A stretch of DNA of 64,000 bases from Sphingobacterium yanglingense (GCF_004363245.1 NZ_SNYV01000018.1:62001-126000); one strand, 5' to 3'. Counted from the first letter of the stretch, positions 28,301-37,101 are shown. Notes: generated by a model not told the origin, from the sequence alone. Numbers and translations are program-made.

Positions 28301-31300
28301 CCTTTCCGATCCGGATAACACCACATTCGCATCCGCAACAGTAGCTATTACGGGTAATTTCCAATCTGGACAAGATGTATTGGTTTTTACATATGAAGGT
28401 TCTACAATGGGCAATATCGCGACATCGTATAATGCCGGTACTGGTGTGCTGACGATGACGTCTTCTGGCGCTTCAGCTACCATAGCGCAATGGCAGACGG
28501 CTTTGCGTGCTGTTAAATACGATAACTCGTCACAGAACCCGAATACGGCTACGCGCAGCATAAGCTTTAAGGTTAGCGATGGCAACGAAGAGTCTGCGGC
28601 TGCTATCAAAACAGTATCTGTTGTCGCGGTTAATGATGCACCTATAGCTATGGATGATTACCTGACATTGACAGAAGATACGCCAAGAATGGGTAATGTG
28701 CTAACAAACGATTCGGACCCAGAAGGTAATACCCTCACGGCATCCTTAGTCACAGCGCCTGTTAACGGCACGGTAGTCCTGAATGCGGACGGTAGTTTTA
28801 CCTATACACCTAATGCTAATTACTCGGGTAGGGATAGTTTACAATACCAAGTGTGCGATAATGGACTTCCTTCCAAGTGTGACACTGCCTGGTTGCATTT
28901 AGCCATTAATCCGGTAAATGATGCACCAGTAGTTACCGCACCTGCGAGCATTACTGTAACAGAAGATGTTGCTTCTGCGCTTACAGGGATAAGTTTTTCT
29001 GATGTAGATGCGGGAGCGAACGATGTGACCGTATTACTTTTGGTTCCTAACGGGACACTGCAGGCGACAACGGGATCAGGTGTCATCGTGTCAGGAATGC
29101 CATCATCATTGGTCCTTAATGGAGCTATATCGGATATTAATGCATTTATTGCTGGAGGCAACGTCTCATTTACTACCGCTAGTAATGCAACTACGGATGT
29201 TCCGCTTTCTGTGTCTATTAATGATAATGGGCATACAGGGGTGGGAGGTGCTAAAACAGCTTCTGTTACGATAATTCTGGACGTAACTGCCGTCAATGAT
29301 GCCCCTGTAGCTACGAATGATTCTTATATCATTAATGAAGATGTGACGTTGACAGTGCCTGCTCCTGGTATTTTAGCAAATGATACGGATGTGGATAGCA
29401 ATACACTAACTGCGGTACTTGTAACAGGACCTACTAATGGTACGCTTACCTTAAACGCTAATGGATCATTTACCTATACACCGAATGCGAATTTTAATGG
29501 AACGGATAGTTTTACCTATAGGGCCTCTGATGGGGCTGCTCAAAGTAATATTGAGACCGTGACTATTACGGTGAATGCAGTCAACGATGCTCCGGTAATC
29601 ACAGCTCCTAATGATATAGTTGTAGTCGAAGATGAGGAAACCGTACTGAAAGGTTTTAGTTTTGCGGATGTAGATGCGGGGACGAACCATGTGTTAGTGA
29701 CCTTGTACGTCTCAGGCGGCGGTACACTGCGTGCAACATCAGGTTCTGGTGTTACCGTAGGAGGAACGTCCCCTTCTTTGACGTTGACGGGTAGTATCTC
29801 GGACATCAATGCTTTTATAGCGGGGGATAACATAAGATTTACTACAGCCAGTAATTCCACGCTTACCGCATCATTGAATGTAGAAATTAATGACCTGGGT
29901 AATACAGGTGGAGATTTGAAAACGGATAGCGAAATAATTATGCTGCTTGTGACCGCTGTCAACGATGCGCCTGTCAATTCGGTACCTGGGGCGCAATCGG
30001 TGGATCAGGATGCTACTTTGACATTTAGTACCGGTAATAATAATTTAATCTCCATTTCGGATGTAGATGCTGGATCTTTAAATGTTCAGGTTGCTTTGAC
30101 TGCAACAAACGGTAGGATGACATTGGTTAGCACCGATGGGCTGATTTTCTTATCAGGTAGTGGTACAAGCGATGTTATGATGACCTTTAGAGGTACGATA
30201 GTAGATATTAATACGGCCTTAAACGGCTTGGTATTTACTCCAACTCCAGGTTATAATGGACCTGCTTACATACAGATAATAACAGATGATCTAGGTAATA
30301 CGGGATCAGGTGGAGCTAAAACGGATACCGACAATATAGCTATTACAGTCAACTCGATTAATCCGAAAGTAATTTCGGTCAGCGCTTCGACTGCTAATGG
30401 TACCTATAAAATAGACGATGTTATTACACTGACAGTGACTTTCGATCAAACGGTGATGGTCAATAATGGTGGAGGTATACCTACCCTTTTATTGGAGACA
30501 GGAGCAATCGACCGGGAGGCGAATTATGTAAGTGGTACTGGAGGTGATATATTAACGTTTAGCTATAAGGTACAGGCTGCTGATATCTCTGCAGATCTAG
30601 ACTATACATCGACTACTGCTCTTGCACTGAATGGTGCGGCTATTAAAAATGTCCACGGAGACGATGCAATCTTGACGTTGCCTACACCGGGATCGGCAGG
30701 TTCTTTAGGTGCAAATTCCAGTATAGTGATAGATGGTATTGTTCCTACAGTTACATCGGTGACCGTGCCTGCTAACGGTTATTATCTGTTGAATCAAAAT
30801 TTGGATTTTACGGTTAACTTCTCCGAGGCTGTGATTCTAAATACGGTTGGAGGAACGCCTCTAATATCGCTTACGATTGGGGGACAGACAACATCTGCGA
30901 ACTACTTATCTGGTTCTGGAAGCTCCGCTCTCGTATTCAGATATACAGTTGCTACGGGCTTAGAGGATCATGATGGTATCGCAGTAGGCGCTTTATCATT
31001 GAATGGTGGTACAATTAGCGATATCGCAGGCAACAATGCTGTGTTGACGCTAAACTCGGTTGGTGATACTAGGGGGGTAAAAGTAGATTCCAAGCCTCCT
31101 GTGGTATCAGGAGTAGCTCATAATGGCTTATATAACACGAACCGTACTATTGTTTTTAACGAGGGTAGTGCTACGCTGAATGGTGCCGCTTTTGCAGGAG
31201 GAACTGTTGTTTCTGCTGAAGGGAATTATACATTGGTTGTAACGGATGCTGTAGGGAACTCTACAACGCTACAGTTCGAAATTGATAAAACGGCACCTAT

Positions 31301-34300
31301 TGTGACAGGCGTGACTCACGGGGGAGTGTATAATGATAACCGAATGATAGGATTTAATGAGGGTGATGCTACGTTAAATGGGGCGAGTTTTGTCTCAGGA
31401 ACTACTGTTTCTACCGAAGGTAATTATACATTGATTGCAACTGATGCAGCTGGAAATTCTACTACGGTGCAGTTTGAGATTGATAAGACGGCGCCGATGG
31501 TTCCTGCTGCTTTTGTTGCCACAGGTCAGAATGGACGGATTTTGCTCACTTGGTCTGCTAATACTGAGCCAGATCTTGACAAGTACATACTCTATGTAAA
31601 ACCAGAAGGTGGTGTGAAAGTACATTTAGCAGATGTAGTAAAAGGAACGGAACATTATACATATTCAGGCCTTCCGAATGGAAAAACTTATGAGTTCTAT
31701 TTGGTAGCAGCAGATCAGGTCGGTAATCAAAGTGCTGAAGCTCTTGCCTCCGCAAAAACGATGGGAGAGCAGACAATCAATTTTGCGACATTGACAGACC
31801 TCACTTATGGCCAACAAGGTGTGGTATTGACGGCTTCTGCTAGCTCTAATCTTCCGGTTTCCTTTACCTCGTCAGATCCAGGTATTGCTCAAGTATATCA
31901 GGACAACAATGATGCTGGAAAATGGAAGATAAATGCGAAGAAGGTAGGTACGGTGACAATTACTGCTACACAGGCAGGAAATAATGAATACTTACCTGCA
32001 ACGGCTGTAGGGAACTCCTTAACCATAGTTCCGGCAGATCTTATCGTAACAGCAGAACCAAAATCAAAAGTATATGGTGAGTCTGATCCGGTATTGACCT
32101 ATACGGTTAAAGCTTCTGATCTGCGTAACGGTGACGCTGCATCTGTGGTGACGGGAACATTAAGTCGTGCAATCGGTGAAAATGTAGGTAGTTATGCTAT
32201 CAATAATGTAGATCTTACAGCAAATAATTATAGTATCAATTATGAGCCTACGGATCTGACGATTACTAAGGCAGATCTTACGGTGACAGCAGATGCAAAA
32301 TCAAAAGTATATGGTGAGTCTGATCCGGTATTGACGTATACGGTTAAAGCTTCTGATCTGCGTAACGGTGACGCTGCATCTGTGGTGACGGGAACACTAA
32401 GCCGTGCAATTGGTGAAAATGTAGGTAGTTACGCGATCAATAATGTAGACCTTACGGCAAGTAACTATAGTATCAATTACGAGCCTGCGGACCTGACAAT
32501 TACTAAGGCAGATCTTATCGTAACAGCAGATGCAAAATCAAAAGTATATGGTGAGTCTGATCCGGTATTGACCTATACGGTTAAAGCTTCTGATCTGCGT
32601 AACGGTGACGCTGCTTCTGTGGTGACGGGAACACTAAGCCGTGCAATTGGTGAAAATGTAGGTAGTTACGCGATCAATAATGTAGACCTTACGGCAAGTA
32701 ACTATAGTATCAATTACGAGCCTGCGGACCTGACGATTACTAAGGCAGATCTTATCGTAACAGCAGAACCAAAATCAAAAGTCTACGGTGAGGCCGATCC
32801 GGTATTGACCTATACGGTTAAAGCTTCTGATCTGCGTAACGGTGACGCAGCTTCTGTGGTGACAGGAACATTAAGTCGTGCAATCGGTGAAAATGTAGGT
32901 AGTTATGCTATCAATAATGTAGACCTTACAGCAAATAATTATAGTATCAATTATGAGTCTGCGGATCTGACGATTACTAAGGCAGATCTTACGGTGACAG
33001 CAGAACCAAAATCAAAAGTCTACGGTGGGGCCGATCCTGTATTGACCTATACGGTTAAAGCTTCTGATCTGCGTAATGGTGACGTTGCATCTGTGGTGAC
33101 AGGAACATTAAGTCGTGCAATCGGTGAAAATGTAGGTAGTTACGCGATCAATAATGTAGACCTTACAGCAAATAATTATAGTATCAATTACGAGCCTGCG
33201 GACCTGACGATTACTAAGGCAGATCTTACGGTGACAGCAGAACTAAAATCAAAAGTATACGGTGGGGTCGATCCTGTGTTAACGTATACGGTTAAAGCTT
33301 CTGATCTGCGTAACGGTGACGCTGCTTCAGTGGTGACGGGAACACTAAGCCGTGCAATCGGTGAAAATGTAGGGAGTTATGCTATCAATAACGTAGACCT
33401 TACGGCAAATAATTATAGTATCAATTATCAGTCTGCGGATCTGACGATTACTAAGGCAGATCTTACCGTCACAGCAGAACTAAAATCAAAAGTATATGGT
33501 GAGTCTGATCCGGTATTGACCTATATGGTTAAAGCTTCTGATCTGCGTAACGGTGACGCTGCTTCTGTGGTGACAGGAACATTAAGCCGTGTAATCGGTG
33601 AAAATGTAGGAAACTACGAGATCCATAAAGGTAACCTTAGTGCTGGGGCAAATTATCAGGTAAATTACGTTGGTAATAACTTCGAGATAACTAAAGCAAC
33701 GCTGAAAGGATTACGTTTTGAAAATAAGGATGTAGTCTACGATGGAACAGTGAAATCACTGCAATTGACCGGTACTCTTCCAAATGGCGTAATAGTGAGC
33801 TATCAAAACAACGATAAGATCAATACGGGTAGTTATGAGGTAAAAGCGGTTATTGCTGAAACGCAGAACTATTTTGGAGCAAGTTTTACTGCTCGATTAG
33901 ATATCCGCAAAGCCAAACAAACGATCAGTTTTGTAGCACCAGAGACACTGGGGCGCGATGCTGGAAAAGTTGCGTTGGATGTGCAGAGTAGCAGTGGTCT
34001 TCCTGTGGTGTTAAGCGTTGATGATCCTATGGTGGCCACAGTATCGGGTACGGATCTGAATGTGTTGCGTTTGGGTACGGTACGTGTCACAGCGGTGCAG
34101 ACAGGTAATGAGAACTATGAAGCAGCAAGTCCGGTGACGGTATCGGTACGGGTTGCAAATGATGCATCTGCCAAGTTGCCGATTCGCGTGCACCAGGCCC
34201 TGTCTCCGAACGGTGATGGTATCAACGAGTTCTTGATCATCGAAGGTATCCGTGACTACACTGATAATAAGGTGACGATCTTCGATAAAAATGGGGTTGT

Positions 34301-34445
34301 ACTGGCCGAGATAGAAGGCTATGACAATAGAGATCGCGTATTCTTCGGTAATGATCACCGTGATGGTACTTATTTCTATTACATCGATGTTAGAGATAAC
34401 GGTGTGTGGAAACGCGAGAAGGGGTATTTTGTGATTAGGAGATAA
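25398..34445 (+). CDS. Giant type IX-secreted adhesin with cadherin-like, Ig-like and MBG repeats
   Basis: About 3015 residues from the ATG at 25398, which begins a normal signal peptide ending ACAQS; an ATG three codons upstream (25389) is also possible. Layout: a propeller-like region (30-315, repeats of the type LAVATNGQIFVS); three Ig-like modules with TSYQWQ-type cores (330-615); cadherin-like/VCBS-type domains whose junctions carry six VNDAP motifs and one VNNAP (618-1650); a stretch with two IV-x-x-VTxVTF-type Ig domains (1653-1902); two tandem 66-residue repeats (1905-2034); a fibronectin III-like domain (2032-2125); seven MBG repeats (2214-2767); and a gliding-type C-terminal sorting domain (from 2930; ALSPNGDGINEFLIIEGI, TVTIFDKNG-like core, FVIRR end). 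That last domain is the type IX secretion 'type B' signal, so the protein should be exported and held at the cell surface. 9-18 bases after the binding-protein-like gene. Confidence 0.92.
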   Translation: MKKYIYHSLVLLSICILGLFCGQPACAQSYNAQNIATGGLYTALTKDTNGNIYLIRAVSSTNYELVKYTNGQGQPTVLYSGLSHEAGSYPWGLAVATNGQIFVSTSIGENGNRILKLTNSNGIYTVSDFQSNPVKYYTGLAIDVNDRLYALQYDGTSYEVVRYNNLNNGSGYTSLFSGIPSEGGLSYATNLAIATNGDVYYTDPFCVDESNTALLSMKGGVVKVANNNGSYDYATKTYLLKDTYASALSIESNDLYALESTGTAGGYKLSKYSNMSGTGSPLRTDLKAGSFIYPWGVVFKGDIGYYTTGDDGNSGGSVMRIVPNPNAGNEPSNEIIGPVSSDICANASTSFSLTTTGATAHQWEVSTDGGNTYNNVLDNANYNGAITANLSIINTPASFNTYIYRCKVTFGVAGSKYSSTANLFVTGQVQIDAQPVNTHITTGGSGTFSVAASGATSYQWQQKIGGGSFVNISDGGGFFGVNSATLQISNATLGLNGVQFQCVVSNLCSVGLASNVATLTVNTAPSISQQPGDKTVMAGDQIAFTMLAAGATGYQWQVSTGAGFTDVSNGALYSGVTSNTLTITAPTIAMNGYLYRCIVTGAVSPDATSLSAKLTVTVPPNQPPIITNLNGDAVGFTEGSSAVLIDVGNNATVTDSDSPDFNGGNVTVSIVANRVSAEDVLSIRNEGTAAGQIGISGSNVTYEGTTIGTWTGGTGANDLIISFNGNANPTSAQALIRNLTYMNTNDTDPSTAVRTVAVTINDGDGGTSAAANVTVQITAVNDAPTMSSTATNPTFTEGAAAVSLFSGTSISTVEAGQLIENFKFTVANVFDGSSEIINIDGKNFPIQNGTNPTDISELMVTINLTGTNAVFTVSSLIGKSAAVLQGIINGITYRNTSTNPNTTNRIVKLSLIQDNGGTANGGVNTTSLSIASTVTLVAVNNAPVATTSGGNTTFTEGASGVAIDGALTLSDPDNTTFASATVAITGNFQSGQDVLVFTYEGSTMGNIATSYNAGTGVLTMTSSGASATIAQWQTALRAVKYDNSSQNPNTATRSISFKVSDGNEESAAAIKTVSVVAVNDAPIAMDDYLTLTEDTPRMGNVLTNDSDPEGNTLTASLVTAPVNGTVVLNADGSFTYTPNANYSGRDSLQYQVCDNGLPSKCDTAWLHLAINPVNDAPVVTAPASITVTEDVASALTGISFSDVDAGANDVTVLLLVPNGTLQATTGSGVIVSGMPSSLVLNGAISDINAFIAGGNVSFTTASNATTDVPLSVSINDNGHTGVGGAKTASVTIILDVTAVNDAPVATNDSYIINEDVTLTVPAPGILANDTDVDSNTLTAVLVTGPTNGTLTLNANGSFTYTPNANFNGTDSFTYRASDGAAQSNIETVTITVNAVNDAPVITAPNDIVVVEDEETVLKGFSFADVDAGTNHVLVTLYVSGGGTLRATSGSGVTVGGTSPSLTLTGSISDINAFIAGDNIRFTTASNSTLTASLNVEINDLGNTGGDLKTDSEIIMLLVTAVNDAPVNSVPGAQSVDQDATLTFSTGNNNLISISDVDAGSLNVQVALTATNGRMTLVSTDGLIFLSGSGTSDVMMTFRGTIVDINTALNGLVFTPTPGYNGPAYIQIITDDLGNTGSGGAKTDTDNIAITVNSINPKVISVSASTANGTYKIDDVITLTVTFDQTVMVNNGGGIPTLLLETGAIDREANYVSGTGGDILTFSYKVQAADISADLDYTSTTALALNGAAIKNVHGDDAILTLPTPGSAGSLGANSSIVIDGIVPTVTSVTVPANGYYLLNQNLDFTVNFSEAVILNTVGGTPLISLTIGGQTTSANYLSGSGSSALVFRYTVATGLEDHDGIAVGALSLNGGTISDIAGNNAVLTLNSVGDTRGVKVDSKPPVVSGVAHNGLYNTNRTIVFNEGSATLNGAAFAGGTVVSAEGNYTLVVTDAVGNSTTLQFEIDKTAPIVTGVTHGGVYNDNRMIGFNEGDATLNGASFVSGTTVSTEGNYTLIATDAAGNSTTVQFEIDKTAPMVPAAFVATGQNGRILLTWSANTEPDLDKYILYVKPEGGVKVHLADVVKGTEHYTYSGLPNGKTYEFYLVAADQVGNQSAEALASAKTMGEQTINFATLTDLTYGQQGVVLTASASSNLPVSFTSSDPGIAQVYQDNNDAGKWKINAKKVGTVTITATQAGNNEYLPATAVGNSLTIVPADLIVTAEPKSKVYGESDPVLTYTVKASDLRNGDAASVVTGTLSRAIGENVGSYAINNVDLTANNYSINYEPTDLTITKADLTVTADAKSKVYGESDPVLTYTVKASDLRNGDAASVVTGTLSRAIGENVGSYAINNVDLTASNYSINYEPADLTITKADLIVTADAKSKVYGESDPVLTYTVKASDLRNGDAASVVTGTLSRAIGENVGSYAINNVDLTASNYSINYEPADLTITKADLIVTAEPKSKVYGEADPVLTYTVKASDLRNGDAASVVTGTLSRAIGENVGSYAINNVDLTANNYSINYESADLTITKADLTVTAEPKSKVYGGADPVLTYTVKASDLRNGDVASVVTGTLSRAIGENVGSYAINNVDLTANNYSINYEPADLTITKADLTVTAELKSKVYGGVDPVLTYTVKASDLRNGDAASVVTGTLSRAIGENVGSYAINNVDLTANNYSINYQSADLTITKADLTVTAELKSKVYGESDPVLTYMVKASDLRNGDAASVVTGTLSRVIGENVGNYEIHKGNLSAGANYQVNYVGNNFEITKATLKGLRFENKDVVYDGTVKSLQLTGTLPNGVIVSYQNNDKINTGSYEVKAVIAETQNYFGASFTARLDIRKAKQTISFVAPETLGRDAGKVALDVQSSSGLPVVLSVDDPMVATVSGTDLNVLRLGTVRVTAVQTGNENYEAASPVTVSVRVANDASAKLPIRVHQALSPNGDGINEFLIIEGIRDYTDNKVTIFDKNGVVLAEIEGYDNRDRVFFGNDHRDGTYFYYIDVRDNGVWKREKGYFVIRR
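32037..33698 (+). repeat. Seven tandem 237-bp MBG-domain repeats
   Basis: Units start at 32037, 32274, 32511, 32748, 32985, 33222 and 33459; six are exactly 237 bases (79 residues) and the last is 240 and diverges in its second half. Each encodes an MBG domain beginning D-L-x-V-T-A and containing KSKVYG and TYTVKASDLRNGD. Units two and three differ at only about 6 of 237 positions. Variants such as ADAKSK, AEPKSK and AELKSK, or NNYS and SNYS, are shuffled among units, which suggests recombination between copies. Confidence 0.95.
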
Positions 34446-34451
34446 TGATGT

Positions 34452-34479
34452 TATCGAGTGAACAAGCTATCGAGTGAAC
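34452..34479 (+). repeat. Direct repeat of 12 bases upstream of the PorP/SprF gene
   Basis: TATCGAGTGAAC occurs at 34452-34463 and again at 34468-34479, a 16-base period, in the 127-base gap between the adhesin and PorP/SprF genes. A regulator site or chance; no further copy is seen in the gap. Confidence 0.5.
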
Positions 34480-34572
34480 CTGTTTATCCCGATAAAAAAA
34501 TGGAATTCCGATAAATCAGAATAAGCCTAGCTAGATCACTTGATCACAGGATAACTTGATAACAATATAGAA

Positions 34573-35454
34573 ATGAAAAAACTAAATATAATTATGAGCC
34601 TGTTGTCCTTGCTGCCTTTGTGCAGCTTGGCACAACACGGGGTAAGTTACAACCAGTTTGGTCAACTGCGTAACAGCTTCAACTCCTCATTGAGTACGAT
34701 GGATGAGCAGGGGAGTTTTGCTGCACTTGGGCGTAGCCAATGGACGGGTGTGGACGGGGCACCAAAGTCGGTGTGGGTGACTGGTCATGGAATGATCAAG
34801 AGTCTGGGACTAGCCATCGGTGGTGATTTTAAAAATGCTTCGTTGGGAGTGGTTCGTGAGAATGAAGTCACCGCGTATGCAGCAAAAGCAGTACAACTGG
34901 GAGAGAATGAGTACCTCAGCCTCTCTATGGGAGGAGGTCTTTTATTTTATCAGGGCAATTACCGGCAGTTGGACGACCAGGATCCAGCATTCTGGGAAGA
35001 TGTGCGTGGTACTGCAGGGGTGTTGAGTGTGAGTACATCGTACTACCAAAAGGATAAGTTTTATGTGGGGGTAGCGATGCCACGGTTTTCGCTAAAGCGT
35101 AATGTGGATCGGGAATATGAGTTCCGGGATGTAATCTATGTGACAGGGGGGATGCTGATCCATCTAGACGATACGTTCAAGCTGCGTCCTTCATTTTTGG
35201 TGAGCCATATGCAGGAGATGTCCCCGCGCTATGACATCAATGCGATGGTGTTTATGGGACCTAAGATTGGTCTCGGAATGGGGGTGCAGAATCAGGGAGA
35301 TCTCTCTGGACTGATGCAGCTCAACTTTGGCAACTTTGGTATAGGTTATAGTTATCAGTTCAGTGTAAACGGACATACGCTAAACCAGAAGATATCTACC
35401 AATACACACGAGGTCGGTTTCCGTTATCGGCTCGGTGGAATGGGATTATTATAG
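34573..35454 (+). CDS. PorP/SprF family type IX secretion membrane protein
   Basis: 293 residues. A signal peptide (ends CSLAQHG) is followed by the characteristic PorP/SprF opening (YNQFGQLRNSFNSSLS), a series of amphipathic beta strands (VGVAMPRFSL, FKLRPSFLVSHMQEMSPRYDINAMVF) and a C-terminal barrel strand (HEVGFRYRLGG). PorP/SprF proteins are outer-membrane partners that attach or help export proteins with type B C-terminal domains and are usually encoded directly after such a protein, as here. The 127-base gap may allow separate transcription. Ends just before a strong terminator. Confidence 0.9.
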   Translation: MKKLNIIMSLLSLLPLCSLAQHGVSYNQFGQLRNSFNSSLSTMDEQGSFAALGRSQWTGVDGAPKSVWVTGHGMIKSLGLAIGGDFKNASLGVVRENEVTAYAAKAVQLGENEYLSLSMGGGLLFYQGNYRQLDDQDPAFWEDVRGTAGVLSVSTSYYQKDKFYVGVAMPRFSLKRNVDREYEFRDVIYVTGGMLIHLDDTFKLRPSFLVSHMQEMSPRYDINAMVFMGPKIGLGMGVQNQGDLSGLMQLNFGNFGIGYSYQFSVNGHTLNQKISTNTHEVGFRYRLGGMGLL

Positions 35455-35458
35455 CAGC

Positions 35459-35492
35459 AATTCGGCCTGAGGTTTTATCCTCAGGCCGAATT
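35459..35492. terminator. Bidirectional terminator hairpin
   Basis: A perfect 14-base stem (35459-35472 with 35479-35492) around a TTTTAT loop, flanked by A-rich and T-rich bases. It sits between convergent genes ending at 35454 (plus) and 35496 (minus) and closes the adhesin operon. Confidence 0.9.
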
Positions 35493-35495
35493 ATT

Positions 35496-36254
35496 TTATT
35501 GATATGTCCCGGATAGGATGTCGCTCATCATAACGACATTTCTCTCGGGATTTTGTCTGTAAATCTCAAAATCACCATACAGAATCTCGTATTTTTTTGT
35601 CTTTCTGTAATTGTCGTCTTGTATTTTTTTGATCTCGTCGGCTGCAGCTTTGTTAAAAATAAGTAGTTTAATCGTATAAACGGTTTCTGTCGTCATGGGA
35701 CGATCTGGTATAACCGTTATTGAACCACCTACACTGTAATCGATCTGCACATACCGGTCTGTCCCTGTCCATTCGTAAAACTCATCTGTAGTGGTGGGAC
35801 GATTAAAAGAAGAAGCGCCATATTGCGCATTGAGTAAGTCGATCAAGTGAGGGTAGATCCTGTCGGAAGTAACAGCTACAGTGGCTAGTACGGCTACCGT
35901 TTTATTATGATGTGTTAAAAAGGAAATCTGATCAAAATATAAATCTTTATAGTGAGCTATACTATCCGACGCTTTACTGTAATAGGCTTTGCCATATAAG
36001 GATTGATTGCCGTTCCATTTGTTTACTTTGTGTCCGGTCGGATAATCAAATGGATCGGAAAGTCCTTCTTCGATAAAGCTAGCTGTCGCATTCTTGGAGC
36101 TATCAATTTTCCCGCTCAGTAGGATCTGTGGGTCTTCTTCGAAGTTGATCTGCGCTAGGTTTAAACCAATTTTTTCAACGGATACCTCTTTTTGTGTGTT
36201 TTGACCACAAGAAATCAATAACGTCAGTAGTAGTACAGTAATGGGGTGCTTCAT
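35496..36254 (-). CDS. Lipoprotein of unknown function
   Basis: 252 residues. A short n-region and hydrophobic core lead to the lipobox LISC (cysteine 16). The mature part is mixed alpha/beta with no motif I recognise. A stretch, LLNAQYGASSFNRPTTTDEFYEW, resembles small periplasmic proteins of unknown function. Monocistronic: convergent with the PorP/SprF gene through a shared terminator and divergent from the ECF sigma gene at 36363. Confidence 0.7.
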   Translation of the reverse strand: MKHPITVLLLTLLISCGQNTQKEVSVEKIGLNLAQINFEEDPQILLSGKIDSSKNATASFIEEGLSDPFDYPTGHKVNKWNGNQSLYGKAYYSKASDSIAHYKDLYFDQISFLTHHNKTVAVLATVAVTSDRIYPHLIDLLNAQYGASSFNRPTTTDEFYEWTGTDRYVQIDYSVGGSITVIPDRPMTTETVYTIKLLIFNKAAADEIKKIQDDNYRKTKKYEILYGDFEIYRQNPERNVVMMSDILSGTYQ

Positions 36255-36362
36255 ATCATTTATTTTATATAGAATCTACTCAAAAAAATCCAAGCTTATC
36301 CTCGGCTATTTAACAATTACTTAATCGACTCTTATTGACTATCTAATATTGGGCCAATAGTT

Positions 36363-36950
36363 TTGTTGCGTAAAATACACGGCACAGTGAAAACCAATAT
36401 TAAGGCTTGTTCAGAACCAAAGACGTTATCGAGTGAAGATTTCTTGACGTTTGATGAGGTATATGACCGCTATTGGAAGCCGTTGTATCGCACCGCATTG
36501 CGCATCCTTAATGATGAGCAGGCCGCAGAGGATATTATTCAGGATACCTTTGTGCGGCTTTGGGAGCATTGGGATACCATGTGCCATATCAACATAAAAG
36601 GATGGCTATTTACTACGTCCTATAGGTTGGTGTTGAAAAGTCTAAAACAACTGAAATCTTCCCAAGTACTTGATGGTTCTGATCTGTCACCCGTATGGGC
36701 ACCAGAAGCAGACTCTTCTATACAACTGCAACAACTGCAAAAGCAGGTGGACGAATGCGTCGATGAGCTACCTGAAAAATGCCGAAAGGTATATACCATG
36801 AGCCGTAATGAGCAGCTGTCTATCAAACGTATAGCTGTTGAACTAGGCATTTCTCCTAAGACCGTAGAAGGGCATATGACTTTGGCACTGAAACGTATAC
36901 GTCAGAGTATCGGTAGCTTAACGATACTGCTTCTTCTGTTATTTCTCTAG
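36363..36950 (+). CDS. ECF sigma factor (FecI-like, Bacteroidota expansion type)
   Basis: 195 residues if translation begins at TTG 36363. Sigma region 2 lies at about 30-95 (YDRYWKPLYRTALRIL, AAEDIIQDTFVRLWEHW) and region 4 at about 125-185 (ELPEKCRKVYTMSRNEQLSIKRIAVELGISPKTVEGHMTLA, helix-turn-helix). No in-frame ATG precedes region 2; the frame opens after a TGA at 36336, so a TTG or other non-ATG start must be used, or the first bases were misread. The C-terminus is a run of Leu/Ile (TILLLLLFL). It precedes FecR and a signalling receptor, so it should be held by that FecR and direct expression of the unit. Confidence 0.88.
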   Translation: MLRKIHGTVKTNIKACSEPKTLSSEDFLTFDEVYDRYWKPLYRTALRILNDEQAAEDIIQDTFVRLWEHWDTMCHINIKGWLFTTSYRLVLKSLKQLKSSQVLDGSDLSPVWAPEADSSIQLQQLQKQVDECVDELPEKCRKVYTMSRNEQLSIKRIAVELGISPKTVEGHMTLALKRIRQSIGSLTILLLLLFL

Positions 36951-37101
36951 TTTTCTTTCTGTACTAGTCGGTTCAAAATCTGTCGGTTATGTTTTTTTGT
37001 AAAAAAAGTAAAATATAATCCAAGGGATACCCCCGCTTTTTGGATTGTATATATAAAAGGGGACGTTAGTTTTCTTGAGTAGAGGTTTATACAGTCAAAA
37101 A

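Noticed and set aside
27500..28609. Long antisense open frames across the adhesin gene
   Set aside because: They arise from the Thr/Gly/Val-rich repeat coding of the plus strand; translations are Val/Pro/Ser-rich without domains.
32037..33698. Regular tandem repeats that could suggest a CRISPR array
   Set aside because: Units are 237 bases, contiguous and in frame inside a protein gene, with no spacers and no cas genes.
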